Notes: generated by a model not told the origin, from the letters alone. Counted from the stretch's first letter, positions 49,394 to 58,007 are shown. The stretch: 64,000 nucleotides of DNA from Sphaerisporangium krabiense (GCF_014200435.1 NZ_JACHBR010000002.1:1511421-1575420); one strand, 5' to 3'. A program made the numbers and translations.

Positions 49394-51565
49394 CTAGCGG
49401 CCCACGCCGGCGCGGCTGCCCTCCTCGGACGGCGTCGCGTCCAGGTGGTGGCGCAGCCGCTCTCCTTCGATGTCGAGGTCGGGCAGGGCCCGGTCCAGGG
49501 GACGGGGCAGCCACCACGCGGCGCGGCCGAGCAGCGACATCACCGCGGGCACCAGCGTCATGCGGACCACGAACGCGTCGATGAACACGCCGACGGCCAG
49601 CGCGAACCCGATCGACTTGATGATCGGGTCGGAGGTGAACACGAACCCGGCGAACACCGAGATCATGATCAGCGCGGCGGCCGTCACCACGCGGGCGTTC
49701 TCGCCGAGGCCGTTGATCGTGGCCTGCCGCGCGGTGTCGCCGTGCACGTAGTCCTCGCGCATCTTGGACACCAGGAACACCTCGTAGTCCATGGCCAGGC
49801 CGAACAGGATGCCGATGAGGATGATGGGAAGGAAGCTGACCAGCGGTCCGGGGGTGTCCACGCCGACCAGGTTCGCCAGCCGTCCGTCCTGGAACACCGC
49901 CACGGTGACGCCGAAGGTGGAGCCGACGGTCAGCAGGAACCCGGCCGCGGCCTTGAGCGGCACCAGCAGCGAGCGGAACACCAGCATCAGCAGCAGGACC
50001 GACAGGCCCACCACGATGATCAGGTAGACGGGCAGGGCGTCGGCGAGCTTGGCGGAGATGTCGATGCCGACCGCCGTGGTGCCGGTCAGCGAGACCTCCG
50101 CCCCCCGGACGCCGGTCAGCTTCGCGCGGATGGCGTGGACGGTGTCCTCGGTGGCGGCGTCGGTCGGGCCGGTCGTGGGGATGACCGCCACCAGCGCGGT
50201 GGTGCCGGACTGGTTGAACTGCGGCGGCGCCACCGCCGCCACGCCCCGCACGCCGCCGATGAGCGCGCCGGCCTGCTGGGCGGCCGCGCGGGTGGTCCCG
50301 GCGTCACCGGCGGACACCACCGTGACGAGGCGGCCGTTGAACCCCGGGCCGAACCCCTCGCTGATCATGTCGTAGGCCTTGCGCTCCGAGGAGTCCTCGG
50401 CCGCGGTCCCGGCGTCGGGCAGGGCCAGGTGCATGCCGGTGACCGGCAGGGCCAGCGCGCCGAGCGCCAGCACCCCGGCCAGCAGCACCGGCACGCGCAG
50501 CCGGGTGATCAGGCGGCCCCAGCGGTAGCCGAACCCCTCCTTGACGGGGGCGGCGGTCCCGGCGGCGCGGTGCCGGCGGGGCAGGATCTTGGTGCCGGTC
50601 CAGGCGAGCACGGCCGGCAGCAGGGTGAGGGCGACCAGCACGGCGACGGCCACGGTGGCCGCGGCGGCCAGGCCCATGGCGGTGAGGAACGGGACGCCGA
50701 CCACCGACAGGCCGGCCAGGGCGATGACCACGGTGGCGCCCGCGAACACCACCGCGGAGCCCGCGGTGCCGATCGCGCGCCCGGCGGCCTCCCGCGCGGG
50801 GACGCCCTCCAGCAGGTACTGGCGGTACCGGGAGGTGATGAACAGCGAGTAGTCGATGCCGACGGCCAGGCCCAGCATCAGCGCCAGCACGGGGGTGGCG
50901 TCGTTGAGCTCCACCACGCCGGTCAGCGCGTACAGCCCGGCCATCCCGACGCCGACGCCGACCAGGGCGTTGACCAGCGTCATCCCGGCGGCCACCAGGG
51001 AGCCGAACGTGATGATCAGCACCAGCGCGGCGACGACGACGCCGATCGACTCGGTGGCCCCGTCGAAGTGGAACTCCCTGACGACCTCGCCGCCGACCTC
51101 CACCCGCGTGCCGCCGCCCTGCGCGTCGCGGGCGATGTCCCGGTAGGCGGCGCGCTGCGCGTCGGTGATGTCGGGAAGCTCGTCCACGAACTGGACCGTG
51201 ACCAGCGCGTAGCGCCCGTCCCGCGACAGCGCCCCCACCTGGAACGGGTCGAGCGCCGCGGCGACGCCGGGGATCGCGGCGGCCTTCTTGACGACCGGGG
51301 CCACGTCGGCCGGGGACAGTTTCGCGCCCTGCGGGGCGGCGACCACGATCGTGCCGGTCGCGCCGCCGCTCTGCGGGAAGCGGTCGCGCAGCGCGTCCAT
51401 CGCGCGCTGCGACTCGGTGCCGGGCATGCGGAACTCGCCGGTGGTCGCGCCGCTGAACGCGGCGGCCGCGCCGCCAAGCAACCCCAGCACCAGCAGCCAG
51501 ATCGCCACGACCAGGCCGCGGCGCCCGAAGCACCATCGGCCGAGCCGGTACAGCAAGCTCGCCAT
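49394..51565 (-). CDS. MMPL/RND-family exporter
   Basis: 723 residues. Two symmetrical halves, each with one early helix, an extracytoplasmic domain and five more helices: first LVVAIWLLVLGLLGGAAAAF, second VPVLLAGVLALGALALPVTG. RND-type motif GLAVGIDYSLFITSRYRQYL with the Asp/Tyr pair (proton relay) and its second-half match FGLAMDYEVFLVSKMREDYV are intact. It resembles ActII-3-type exporters of Streptomyces that move antibiotics or lipids. The TetR gene lies 101 bases upstream on the same strand and carries tandem operators. Confidence 0.94.
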   Translation of the reverse strand: MASLLYRLGRWCFGRRGLVVAIWLLVLGLLGGAAAAFSGATTGEFRMPGTESQRAMDALRDRFPQSGGATGTIVVAAPQGAKLSPADVAPVVKKAAAIPGVAAALDPFQVGALSRDGRYALVTVQFVDELPDITDAQRAAYRDIARDAQGGGTRVEVGGEVVREFHFDGATESIGVVVAALVLIITFGSLVAAGMTLVNALVGVGVGMAGLYALTGVVELNDATPVLALMLGLAVGIDYSLFITSRYRQYLLEGVPAREAAGRAIGTAGSAVVFAGATVVIALAGLSVVGVPFLTAMGLAAAATVAVAVLVALTLLPAVLAWTGTKILPRRHRAAGTAAPVKEGFGYRWGRLITRLRVPVLLAGVLALGALALPVTGMHLALPDAGTAAEDSSERKAYDMISEGFGPGFNGRLVTVVSAGDAGTTRAAAQQAGALIGGVRGVAAVAPPQFNQSGTTALVAVIPTTGPTDAATEDTVHAIRAKLTGVRGAEVSLTGTTAVGIDISAKLADALPVYLIIVVGLSVLLLMLVFRSLLVPLKAAAGFLLTVGSTFGVTVAVFQDGRLANLVGVDTPGPLVSFLPIILIGILFGLAMDYEVFLVSKMREDYVHGDTARQATINGLGENARVVTAAALIMISVFAGFVFTSDPIIKSIGFALAVGVFIDAFVVRMTLVPAVMSLLGRAAWWLPRPLDRALPDLDIEGERLRHHLDATPSEEGSRAGVGR

Positions 51566-51666
51566 GAGCAGAAAGCCTTTCCTTGGGGGATCTCGGGGGA
51601 AGGCGGCGCGAATCGGCCGCGGTCGCCGGGCATCGGCGAAGATCGGAGGAGTGCCGGGAGCGTGCC

Positions 51667-52221
51667 TCAGCCGCGGTCGCGGCCCAGGGTGCGCAGCGCG
51701 GCGGCGGCCATCGCCTCGCGCAGCGTGTCGTCGTCGTACGGAAGGTCGGCGGCCCCGGTGACGAACATGCCGGTCAGTGCCATGAAGGCGGCCACCTGGT
51801 CGTACGGGTCCCGCGAGCCGCCCGCCAGCGCGCCGGTCAGGCGGTGCTCGATGCCGTCGATGCCGCCGATGTCGAGGGCGGCCAGCAAGGTGACGTCGGC
51901 GACGTTGTCGAACAGCAGCTTCATCTCGCGGCGGTAGCGCAGGATGAGGTCGACGAAGGCCCGGACCGTGGTCTCGGCGTCCGCCCGCGCGCCGAGGGCG
52001 TCCAGGCGGGCGAGCAGCGCCGCCGCCTCGTTGCCGACCGGCAGCAGCAGCTCGGTGAGGATCGCCTCCTTGTTGGCGAAGTGGTACAGCAGCGACGCCT
52101 TGGAGCAGCCGACGTCGGAGGCGATGTCGGCCAGCGACGTGCCGCGGAAGCCGTGCTGGCCGAACAACCGCAGCGCCGCGGCGAGGAGCTGGTCACGCAG
52201 ACCGGTGGAAGAGCGGGCCAC
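51667..52221 (-). CDS. TetR-family regulator of the MMPL exporter
   Basis: 184 residues. Helix-turn-helix: LAAALRLFGQHGFRGTSLAD, then IASDVGCSKASLLYHFANKE. The C-terminal ligand domain is helical with an acidic end (DLPYDDDTLREAM). It is the first gene of an operon with MMPL. Two tandem dyads just upstream (52234-52267) are its likely autoregulatory sites, so it senses a compound that the exporter removes. Confidence 0.92.
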   Translation of the reverse strand: MARSSTGLRDQLLAAALRLFGQHGFRGTSLADIASDVGCSKASLLYHFANKEAILTELLLPVGNEAAALLARLDALGARADAETTVRAFVDLILRYRREMKLLFDNVADVTLLAALDIGGIDGIEHRLTGALAGGSRDPYDQVAAFMALTGMFVTGAADLPYDDDTLREAMAAAALRTLGRDRG

Positions 52222-52233
52222 GCGACCACCATA

Positions 52234-52267
52234 CTGTCCGATCGGTCAGGTCTGTCCGAACGGTCAG
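52234..52267. promoter_or_regulatory. Two tandem TetR operators
   Basis: CTGTCCGATCGGTCAG (52234-52249) and CTGTCCGAACGGTCAG (52252-52267) are near-identical dyads 18 bases apart, 12 bases before the TetR start. Confidence 0.7.
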
Positions 52268-52314
52268 GGAAGAGCGTGTGAACTTGGTCACGAGATGTGC
52301 CGGACGCGGGCGTC

Positions 52315-52369
52315 CCGGGCGGGAGAGACCCCGCCCGGGACGTGATCGGGCGGGGTCTCTCCCGCCCGG
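52315..52369 (-). terminator. 23-bp perfect hairpin after LamG gene
   Basis: The arms 52315-52337 and 52347-52369 are perfectly complementary over 23 bases with a 9-base loop. It is the strongest stem in the window, 12 bases past the LamG stop (52381) on the minus strand. Confidence 0.8.
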
Positions 52370-52380
52370 AGGGTTCTCCT

Positions 52381-53958
52381 CTAGGCCAGCGGGATGGTCA
52401 TGTCGTCCTGGATGCGGGCCGGGGTGAGGGCGATGTCGTAGACGCGGACCTCGTCGATGAGACCGGCGAAGTGCTCGTTGCGGACATGGTTGGCGCCGAC
52501 CCTGAAGAGGCCGCTGTCGAAGACCAGCCGCCCGGAGGCCGGCGCCGAGGCGGTCTCCTCGCCGTTGACGTAGAAGCGAAGCGTCGTGCCGTCATAGGTG
52601 GCGGCGATGTGCGACCAGGTGTCGAGCGGCGGCGTGACCGGGCTGGCGACGCTCTTCTCCGTGTCGCTCGTGAACCGTGCGCCGTCGGTGTAGAGGGCGT
52701 AGGACAGTCCGTTCGCGCGTTCCTTCGACACGATCGGGCGCGACCCCGACAGCGCGGACGGCCGCACCCACGCCTCGAGGGTGAACGCGCCGGTGGTCCT
52801 GACGAAGGGGTTGTCCCAGGTCGAGAAGACGGAATTCGTCCCGTCGAACGCTATGGACTGCCCGAACCGGCCCGTGTCCGTGAAATCGCAGTAGTACAAC
52901 TGCCCGGGGTTCTCGTGCCCCGACCCGTCGAGCATGTGGTCGTTGAACCCGTAGGCCGCGACCAGGCCCTGCTGGGACCGGGTGAAGGTGGCCTGGCCGG
53001 AGGGCGGGCCCGCCTTGCCGGCGGTGTCCCTGGGCACGACGCGGTAGTAGTGGGTGCCCACCGGCAGGAGTTCGGTGTAGGTGGTGCCGGTGACCAGGGC
53101 GACGCGGGTGTTCGCGCGCGGGACGAAGTCCCGCGATACGGAACGGTGCACCTCGTAGGACGCCACGCCGTGGTCGTCGTTCGCCGCGCCCCACCGGAGC
53201 GTCGCCGAGTCCGCTCCCGTCACGGTGAGCGTGCCGGGGGCGGAGGGCGGGTCGTCCGGGCCGGTGTCCTCGTTGATCGGAGTCGTCATGTCGCTCTGGA
53301 TCCGGGCCGCAGTCAGGGCCACGTCGTAGATCCGCAGTTCGTCGAGGAGGCCGGTGAAGTACTCACCCCAGACCCAGTTGCCGCCGATGCTGAGCTCGCC
53401 GCCGTCGTAGGTCACCGAGCCCGCGGCGGGCGAGGAGGCGATCAGCGTGCCGTTCACGTAGAACCGCAGGTCCTCGCCGTCGTAGGTCGAGGCGACGTGC
53501 GACCAGGTGTCGACCGGCAGCCGGTCCTCGTCGGTGACGCTGTTCTCACCGTCGCTCACGAACCATGAGCTGTGGGCGTAGAGCGCATAGGACAGGCCGT
53601 TCGATCGCTGTTTGAGCAGGATCGTCCGCCACCCCTCGACGTCGTCCGGCCGCACCCACGCTTCGAGCGTGAACGCGTCGGAGACCCGCAGAGAAGGGCT
53701 GTCCGGGACCGAGACGACAGTGGAGTGCGAACCGTTGAGCGACAGCGCCTGGCCGAATTTGCCGGTCTGCTCCCATAAAGGACTGATCGCTATTCCGTGG
53801 TTGCCGTTTCCCGACGAGTCGCCCGTCGAACCGTCGAACCCGTACGCCGCGACCAGGCCGTCCTCGGAGGCGGCGGCGGGAGGCGCGGTCGTCACGATGG
53901 CGCTCAGCAGTGCCGTGCATAAGCCGATGAGCATGACAAAAATGCGTTTTAGCTGCAT
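52381..53958 (-). CDS. Exported protein with two LamG domains and a fibronectin-like domain
   Basis: 525 residues from ATG 53958, GGGGAT upstream. Signal peptide (MQLKRIFVMLIGLCTALLSA, cleavage near PPAAA). LamG/concanavalin-like domain 1 (about 34-230: EDGLVAAYGFDGSTGDSSGN, then AFTLEAWVRPDDVEGWRTIL), a fibronectin-III-like linker (about 240-330: PSAPGTLTVTGADSATLRWG), and LamG 2 (about 335-525: GAFTLEAWVRPSALSGSRPI). Both LamG copies keep the repeated STYDGEDLRFYVNG / ATYDGTTLRFYVNG core. There is no anchor and no catalytic domain, so it probably binds glycans or surface polymers outside the cell. The upstream gap (53959-54141) carries a TCAG/CTGA-rich dyad at 54009-54030. Confidence 0.88.
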   Translation of the reverse strand: MQLKRIFVMLIGLCTALLSAIVTTAPPAAASEDGLVAAYGFDGSTGDSSGNGNHGIAISPLWEQTGKFGQALSLNGSHSTVVSVPDSPSLRVSDAFTLEAWVRPDDVEGWRTILLKQRSNGLSYALYAHSSWFVSDGENSVTDEDRLPVDTWSHVASTYDGEDLRFYVNGTLIASSPAAGSVTYDGGELSIGGNWVWGEYFTGLLDELRIYDVALTAARIQSDMTTPINEDTGPDDPPSAPGTLTVTGADSATLRWGAANDDHGVASYEVHRSVSRDFVPRANTRVALVTGTTYTELLPVGTHYYRVVPRDTAGKAGPPSGQATFTRSQQGLVAAYGFNDHMLDGSGHENPGQLYYCDFTDTGRFGQSIAFDGTNSVFSTWDNPFVRTTGAFTLEAWVRPSALSGSRPIVSKERANGLSYALYTDGARFTSDTEKSVASPVTPPLDTWSHIAATYDGTTLRFYVNGEETASAPASGRLVFDSGLFRVGANHVRNEHFAGLIDEVRVYDIALTPARIQDDMTIPLA

Positions 53959-54141
53959 GTTTATCCCCACAGGGTCAGGAGAGGTCCCTCGGCCCCTGAT
54001 CTGTATCACTGATTTGTCAGGAAATATCAGGGTGTGGCCGATGTTGGACGTCGCACGCGGCCGCCCCTTCGCCCTCCGCCCGCGCTCCGACGATTCCAGT
54101 CGCCTTGACGAGGAAGATTGTCGGATGGCAGGGTGGGCCTC

Positions 54142-54768
54142 ATGCTGGATGTGGCGGTGATCGAGGACCCGGCCGCGGCCGAGGTCTCCCTGGACCCTGT
54201 GCGGGCGCGCCTGCTGTCGGAGCTCTCGCGGCCGGCCTCGGCGACCATGCTGGCGGCCAAGGTCGGCCTTCCGCGGCAGAAGGTGAACTACCACCTCAAG
54301 GCCCTGGAGCGGCACGGCCTGGTCGAGCTGGTCGAGGAGCGCCGCAAGGGCAACGTCACCGAGCGCGTGATGCGCGCCACCGCGGCCTCGTACGTGATCT
54401 CGCCCGTCGCGCTGGACGCGGTCGCCCCCGACCCGTCCCGCTCGCCCGACCAGCTCTCCGCGCGGTGGCTGCTCGCCCTCGCCGCCAAGCTGGTGCGCGA
54501 CGTGGGCACGCTCATCACCGGCGCCGCACGGGCGCGCAAGCCGCTCGCGACGTTCGCCATCGACGGGGAGATCCGCTTCGCCTCGGCCGCCGACCGCGCC
54601 GCCTTCGCCCAGGAGCTCGCCGCGGCGGTGACGGCCCTGGTCGGCAAGTACCACCACGAGGGCGCGGAAGGCGGGCGCGACCACCGGGTCGTCGTCGCCG
54701 TCCACCCCGCCGTGCCCTCCGCCGCCGCGCCGGCGGAGGCGGACCGATCCACGACGCAGGAGACCTGA
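54142..54768 (+). CDS. ArsR-like winged-helix regulator
   Basis: 208 residues from ATG 54142 (MLDVAVIEDPAAAEVSLDPV). The winged helix is clear (ASATMLAAKVGLPRQKVNYH, then GLVELVEERRKGNVTERVMR). The rest is helical with a C-terminal Ala-rich segment. The stop is one base from the next start (54770), so it is coupled to an AHSA1-family protein, a common actinobacterial pairing in which the ArsR protein controls the SRPBCC gene. It has no metal-binding cysteines. Confidence 0.88.
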   Translation: MLDVAVIEDPAAAEVSLDPVRARLLSELSRPASATMLAAKVGLPRQKVNYHLKALERHGLVELVEERRKGNVTERVMRATAASYVISPVALDAVAPDPSRSPDQLSARWLLALAAKLVRDVGTLITGAARARKPLATFAIDGEIRFASAADRAAFAQELAAAVTALVGKYHHEGAEGGRDHRVVVAVHPAVPSAAAPAEADRSTTQET

Positions 54769-54769
54769 C

Positions 54770-55516
54770 ATGCACGAGTTCGAGGTGCGCGAAGAGATCG
54801 CGCTCGACGCGACACCCGAGGAAGTCTGGGAGGCGATCGCCACCGGCCCCGGCGTCGACTCCTGGTTCATGGGCCGCAACCACATCGAGCCGGGTGAGGG
54901 CGGCGCGCTGACCCACGAGGTGATGGGGCAGACCTCCACGGCCACCGTCACCGGCTGGGACCCGGGCCGGCGCTTCGCCTATGAGAGCGACAAGAACCCC
55001 GACGGCACGTTCATGGCCTTCGAGTACCTCATCGAGGGACGCGAGGGCGGCAGCACCGTGCTCCGCATGGTGCACAACGGCTTCCTCGGCGACGACTGGG
55101 AGGCCCAGTACGAGGCGCTGAAGAAGGGCGACGGCCACTACCTCAAGAAGCTCGCCGCCTACCTCCGGCACTTCCCCGGGCGGACGTCGCGGTTCGGCTT
55201 CCTGGTGCCGGGCCCGCGGGTTCCCGACCACGCCCGCCTGTGGGACGGCTTCAGGAGCGCGCTCGGCGTCACCGGCGAGCTCACACCCGGCACGCCCGTG
55301 CGCATCGCGGTGGACGGCGTGGCCCCGGCCGACGGCGTCGTCGTCAGCACCGACTATCCGACCATCCCGAGCGTGTGCACCGGCGACTCGCTGTACACGT
55401 TCATGTGCGGCTACCGCGACACGGTCGTCGTCGAGCAGCACTGCTTCGCCGACGGCGTCGACGGCGACGCGGCCCGTGAGGCCTGGGCGGCCTGGGCGGC
55501 CCGCACCTACGCCTGA
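54770..55516 (+). CDS. SRPBCC/AHSA1-domain protein
   Basis: 248 residues. N-terminal AHSA1 START-like domain (about 1-145): FEVREEIALDATPEEVWEAI, then GPGVDSWFMGRNHIEPGEGG and FEYLIEGREGGSTVLRMVHN. A C-terminal extension of about 100 residues (FGFLVPGPRVPDHARLWDGF on) is typical of the longer actinobacterial version. The hydrophobic cavity is expected to bind a lipid-like or aromatic ligand. It is encoded behind its ArsR regulator and before a YciI gene. Confidence 0.9.
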   Translation: MHEFEVREEIALDATPEEVWEAIATGPGVDSWFMGRNHIEPGEGGALTHEVMGQTSTATVTGWDPGRRFAYESDKNPDGTFMAFEYLIEGREGGSTVLRMVHNGFLGDDWEAQYEALKKGDGHYLKKLAAYLRHFPGRTSRFGFLVPGPRVPDHARLWDGFRSALGVTGELTPGTPVRIAVDGVAPADGVVVSTDYPTIPSVCTGDSLYTFMCGYRDTVVVEQHCFADGVDGDAAREAWAAWAARTYA

Positions 55517-55589
55517 CCTGCCCGGCCCGCCTGACACGCCGGTCCGCGTGCGCGCCACGGCGCGCGCGCGGACCGGGCAGGATGCACCC

Positions 55590-55949
55590 ATGAAGTACAT
55601 GCTGATGATCTACAACAACCCCGCCACCCTGGCGGCCATGTCCGACGCCGAGCGCGACGGCGTCATGGGCGAGGTGGACGCCATCATCCAGGAGCTGCGG
55701 GGGACGGGCGAGTGGGTCGGCGGGGCCGCCCTCGCCGCGGCCGGTGAGGCGAGGACGGTGCGGGTGCGCGGCGGTGTGCCCGCGACGACCGACGGGCCGT
55801 ACGCCGAGGCCAAGGAGCAGCTCGCCGGCTACATGGTGGTCGACTGCGCGACGCCGGAACGCGCCACGGAGATCGCGCTGCGCTGGCCGGACGCCGAGTT
55901 CGGCGCGATGGAGGTGCGGCCGGTCGTCGGCGTGGTCGACGCCGTCTGA
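55590..55949 (+). CDS. YciI-family protein
   Basis: 119 residues from ATG 55590 (MKYMLMIYNNPATLAAMSDA). The DGPF motif appears as TTDGPYAEAKEQLAGYMVVD. It is the second YciI/DGPF gene in the window but has no sigma gene beside it; here it follows ArsR and AHSA1 genes by 73 bases, possibly in the same transcript. Function is unresolved in the family. Confidence 0.88.
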   Translation: MKYMLMIYNNPATLAAMSDAERDGVMGEVDAIIQELRGTGEWVGGAALAAAGEARTVRVRGGVPATTDGPYAEAKEQLAGYMVVDCATPERATEIALRWPDAEFGAMEVRPVVGVVDAV

Positions 55950-55969
55950 CGGGAGCGGCCGCGGGGGAG

Positions 55970-57175
55970 TCAGGCGGCCGGGGTGCTCATGTTCCGGGAG
56001 ACCAGCCCGCGGGCGGACGGCGGGGCGGCGACCCAGGCGGCCTGGTCGGCCGGCGGCGGCGCCACCGGGAGGTGGATCACGGCCTGCGGCCGTCCGCCCA
56101 GGTTCAGCGCGTCCAGCACCAGCAGCGCGGCGCGCCCGCGCGCGGCCTCGGTCGCGAGCACGATCAGCCAGCCGTTGCCCTCGCCGGCGCCGCGCGGCGC
56201 GAACACCGCGTGGCCCGCCGTCCAGCCCGGCGCCAGCTCACGCACCCGGGCGCCGCCCGCCGCCAGGTCGTATCCGGCGAGCGCCCGCCCGCCGGCGGTC
56301 ACGCCGAACACCATCTGGTGCCGGCGCCCGGCCAGGCGGCCGTCCACCACGCCATGGACGAGGCCCTCGGCGAGCATGCGCGCGGCGACGTCGCCGGTCA
56401 CCGCGTCCAGCGTCCACCGGCGCACCGCGGTCCCGGTGGGGGAACCGTCGAGCCCGTTCACGGGGAGGTCGTGGCGCACGGCGTCGACGACGACGCGGGG
56501 ACCGTCGTCGTAGGCGTTCACCACCTGCGTCACCTGGCACGCCTCGATCGCGAACCAGCGCGCGTCCCCGCCCGTCCGGGGCAGCAGGCCGAGACGCGCG
56601 GGCCGCTCCGGCCGGGCGCGGTAGGGGGAGCGGGCGCCCACCAGGGCCGCCGCGTGGTCGTAGACGACGGGGAGGTCGAACACGACGACGTACCGGTCGG
56701 TCAGCGCCACCGCGCCCATCAGGGGAGCGCCGGCGAGCGGGAAGGACCGCGTGGCGATGACGCGGCCGTCGGCGTCCATGACCACGTGCTCGGCCTGGCC
56801 GGCCTGGCCGGCCTGGCCGGCATGGCCGTGGCCCGGGCGGGTGGCCACGGTGTGCCACTCGCCGGTGATCCGGTCGCGGACCGCCGGGGCGGCGCTCACC
56901 GTGCCGTCCCGCCCGTCCGCGCCGCGCCAGGCGGCGGGCGGACGGGACGGCACGCCCTCGCCGGAGGCCCTGAGCCACTGGGCGGCGCCGCCGGTGAGGC
57001 GCACGCCCGACACCAGGGCGCTCCCGCCGTCCCCGCCGGGATGCGGACCGGACCGCACGAACGCGCCGTCCAGTTCGGCGGGGATGACGCCGTCGACGCG
57101 CAGCGGCTCGTCGCGGCCCGGGAAAGCGGGGGCCACGACAGGGGTGATCGCCATGGAGCGCTCGGTCACTGTCAT
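55970..57175 (-). CDS. Carotenoid-oxygenase-fold protein lacking iron ligands
   Basis: 401 residues, short for carotenoid cleavage oxygenases (about 450-490). Family landmarks are plain: IPAELDGAFVRSGPHPGG, then DRYVVVFDLPVVYDHAAALV, VVNAYDDGPRVVVDAVRHDL and GRRHQMVFGV. All four iron-binding histidines appear replaced: the HP-x-x-D-x-x-TGE region reads AAPAVRDRITGE; MHDFxxT reads MGAVALT; the C-x-V-F-H-x-x-NAY segment reads CQVTQVVNAY; and the final GFHGxWV reads ADQAAWV. The early HWFxGDGMVHG loop is also missing. A 9-base tandem repeat adds a Gly-Gln-Ala linker near residue 117. It probably does not cleave carotenoids and may bind a ligand. It is divergent from TetR. Confidence 0.85.
   Translation of the reverse strand: MTVTERSMAITPVVAPAFPGRDEPLRVDGVIPAELDGAFVRSGPHPGGDGGSALVSGVRLTGGAAQWLRASGEGVPSRPPAAWRGADGRDGTVSAAPAVRDRITGEWHTVATRPGHGHAGQAGQAGQAEHVVMDADGRVIATRSFPLAGAPLMGAVALTDRYVVVFDLPVVYDHAAALVGARSPYRARPERPARLGLLPRTGGDARWFAIEACQVTQVVNAYDDGPRVVVDAVRHDLPVNGLDGSPTGTAVRRWTLDAVTGDVAARMLAEGLVHGVVDGRLAGRRHQMVFGVTAGGRALAGYDLAAGGARVRELAPGWTAGHAVFAPRGAGEGNGWLIVLATEAARGRAALLVLDALNLGGRPQAVIHLPVAPPPADQAAWVAAPPSARGLVSRNMSTPAA
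56792..56827. repeat. Four 9-bp tandem repeats inside the CCO-like gene
   Basis: GGCCTGGCC occurs three times in a row, then GGCATGGCC. It encodes a Gly-Gln-Ala/His-Ala repeat in the protein and is a likely length-variable site. Confidence 0.8.
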
Positions 57176-57216
57176 GATCGGGCACCTCTCTTCTCGGACC
57201 GGGGGCCGGACGCGTT

Positions 57217-57261
57217 GGCATAACGCTGTTATGGAAAAAAATAACGCCGTTATGCCATACT
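57217..57261. promoter_or_regulatory. Two TetR operators and leaderless promoter
   Basis: CATAAC-gct-GTTATG (57219-57233) and ATAAC-gcc-GTTAT (57241-57253) are palindromes with centres 21 bases apart, two helical turns. The outer half-sites GGCATAACG and CGTTATGCC also match. A -10-like CATACT (57256-57261) ends 6 bases before the TetR GTG at 57268. Both divergent genes would be covered. Confidence 0.7.
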
Positions 57262-57267
57262 GTCAAG

Positions 57268-57975
57268 GTGAGCCCACGACGATCGAAAACGCAGAACCGG
57301 TCGGCCCTGGTCGACATCGCCGCCCGGCTGCTGGCCGGCGAGGGGCCCGAGGCCCTGTCCGCGCGCCGCATCGCCGCCGAGGCCGGAAGCTCCACCATGG
57401 CGGTGTACACCCACTTCGGCGGCATGAGCGGCCTCGTGCGCGAGATGGTGTACGAAGGCTTCGCCCGGCTGGAGACCTACTTCGCCCACGTCGGCCGCAC
57501 CGGCGACCCCGTCGCCGACATGACGCTGTTCGGCCGTGCCTACCGGCACAACGCGCTCACCAACGCGCACCTGTACGCGGTCATGTTCGGCGGGGCGTCC
57601 CTCGGGGGCTTCTCCCTGTCCGCGGAGGACCGCCAGTACGGCCGCTACACGCTCAGCACCGTCGTCGAGTGCGCGACGCGCTGCATCGAGGCCGGCCGCT
57701 TCCGCACCGGGGACGCGGAACTGGTCGCCAACCAGCTCTGGACCGCCATCCACGGCCTGGTCACCCTGGAGCTCGGCGACTACCTCATCGCGCCCTGCGA
57801 CGCCGACCGCGTCTTCGAGGCCCAGCTCGTCACGCTGATGGTCGGCGTCGGCGACACCGTCGAGGCCGCCACCCGCTCGGTGGCCTCCTCCGCGCCACGC
57901 CTCGCCGCCGAGGTCCACCCCGCCCGGCCCCCGGTCTCCGCCGGCCCGTCCCCGGCGACCGGCCGTCCGGCCTGA
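57268..57975 (+). CDS. TetR-family regulator of the CCO-like gene
   Basis: 235 residues from GTG 57268, without Shine-Dalgarno, so probably leaderless. Helix-turn-helix: RSALVDIAARLLAGEGPEAL, then RRIAAEAGSSTMAVYTHFGG. The ligand domain follows (FGRAYRHNALTNAHLYAVMF, then WTAIHGLVTLELGDYL), resembling the TetR_C group of WHG-domain proteins. A Pro/Ala-rich tail of about 25 residues ends it. Paired operators in the divergent gap indicate control of itself and the carotenoid-oxygenase-like gene. Confidence 0.92.
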   Translation: MSPRRSKTQNRSALVDIAARLLAGEGPEALSARRIAAEAGSSTMAVYTHFGGMSGLVREMVYEGFARLETYFAHVGRTGDPVADMTLFGRAYRHNALTNAHLYAVMFGGASLGGFSLSAEDRQYGRYTLSTVVECATRCIEAGRFRTGDAELVANQLWTAIHGLVTLELGDYLIAPCDADRVFEAQLVTLMVGVGDTVEAATRSVASSAPRLAAEVHPARPPVSAGPSPATGRPA

Positions 57976-58007
57976 CCGCCGTCACCGCCGTGTCCCCTGG
58001 CCGCGTC

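Noticed and set aside
48758..51937. 1059-codon rightward frame opposite MFS and MMPL genes
   Set aside because: His/Arg/Gly/Asp-rich antisense shadow of two clear transporters; no ribosome site or homology.
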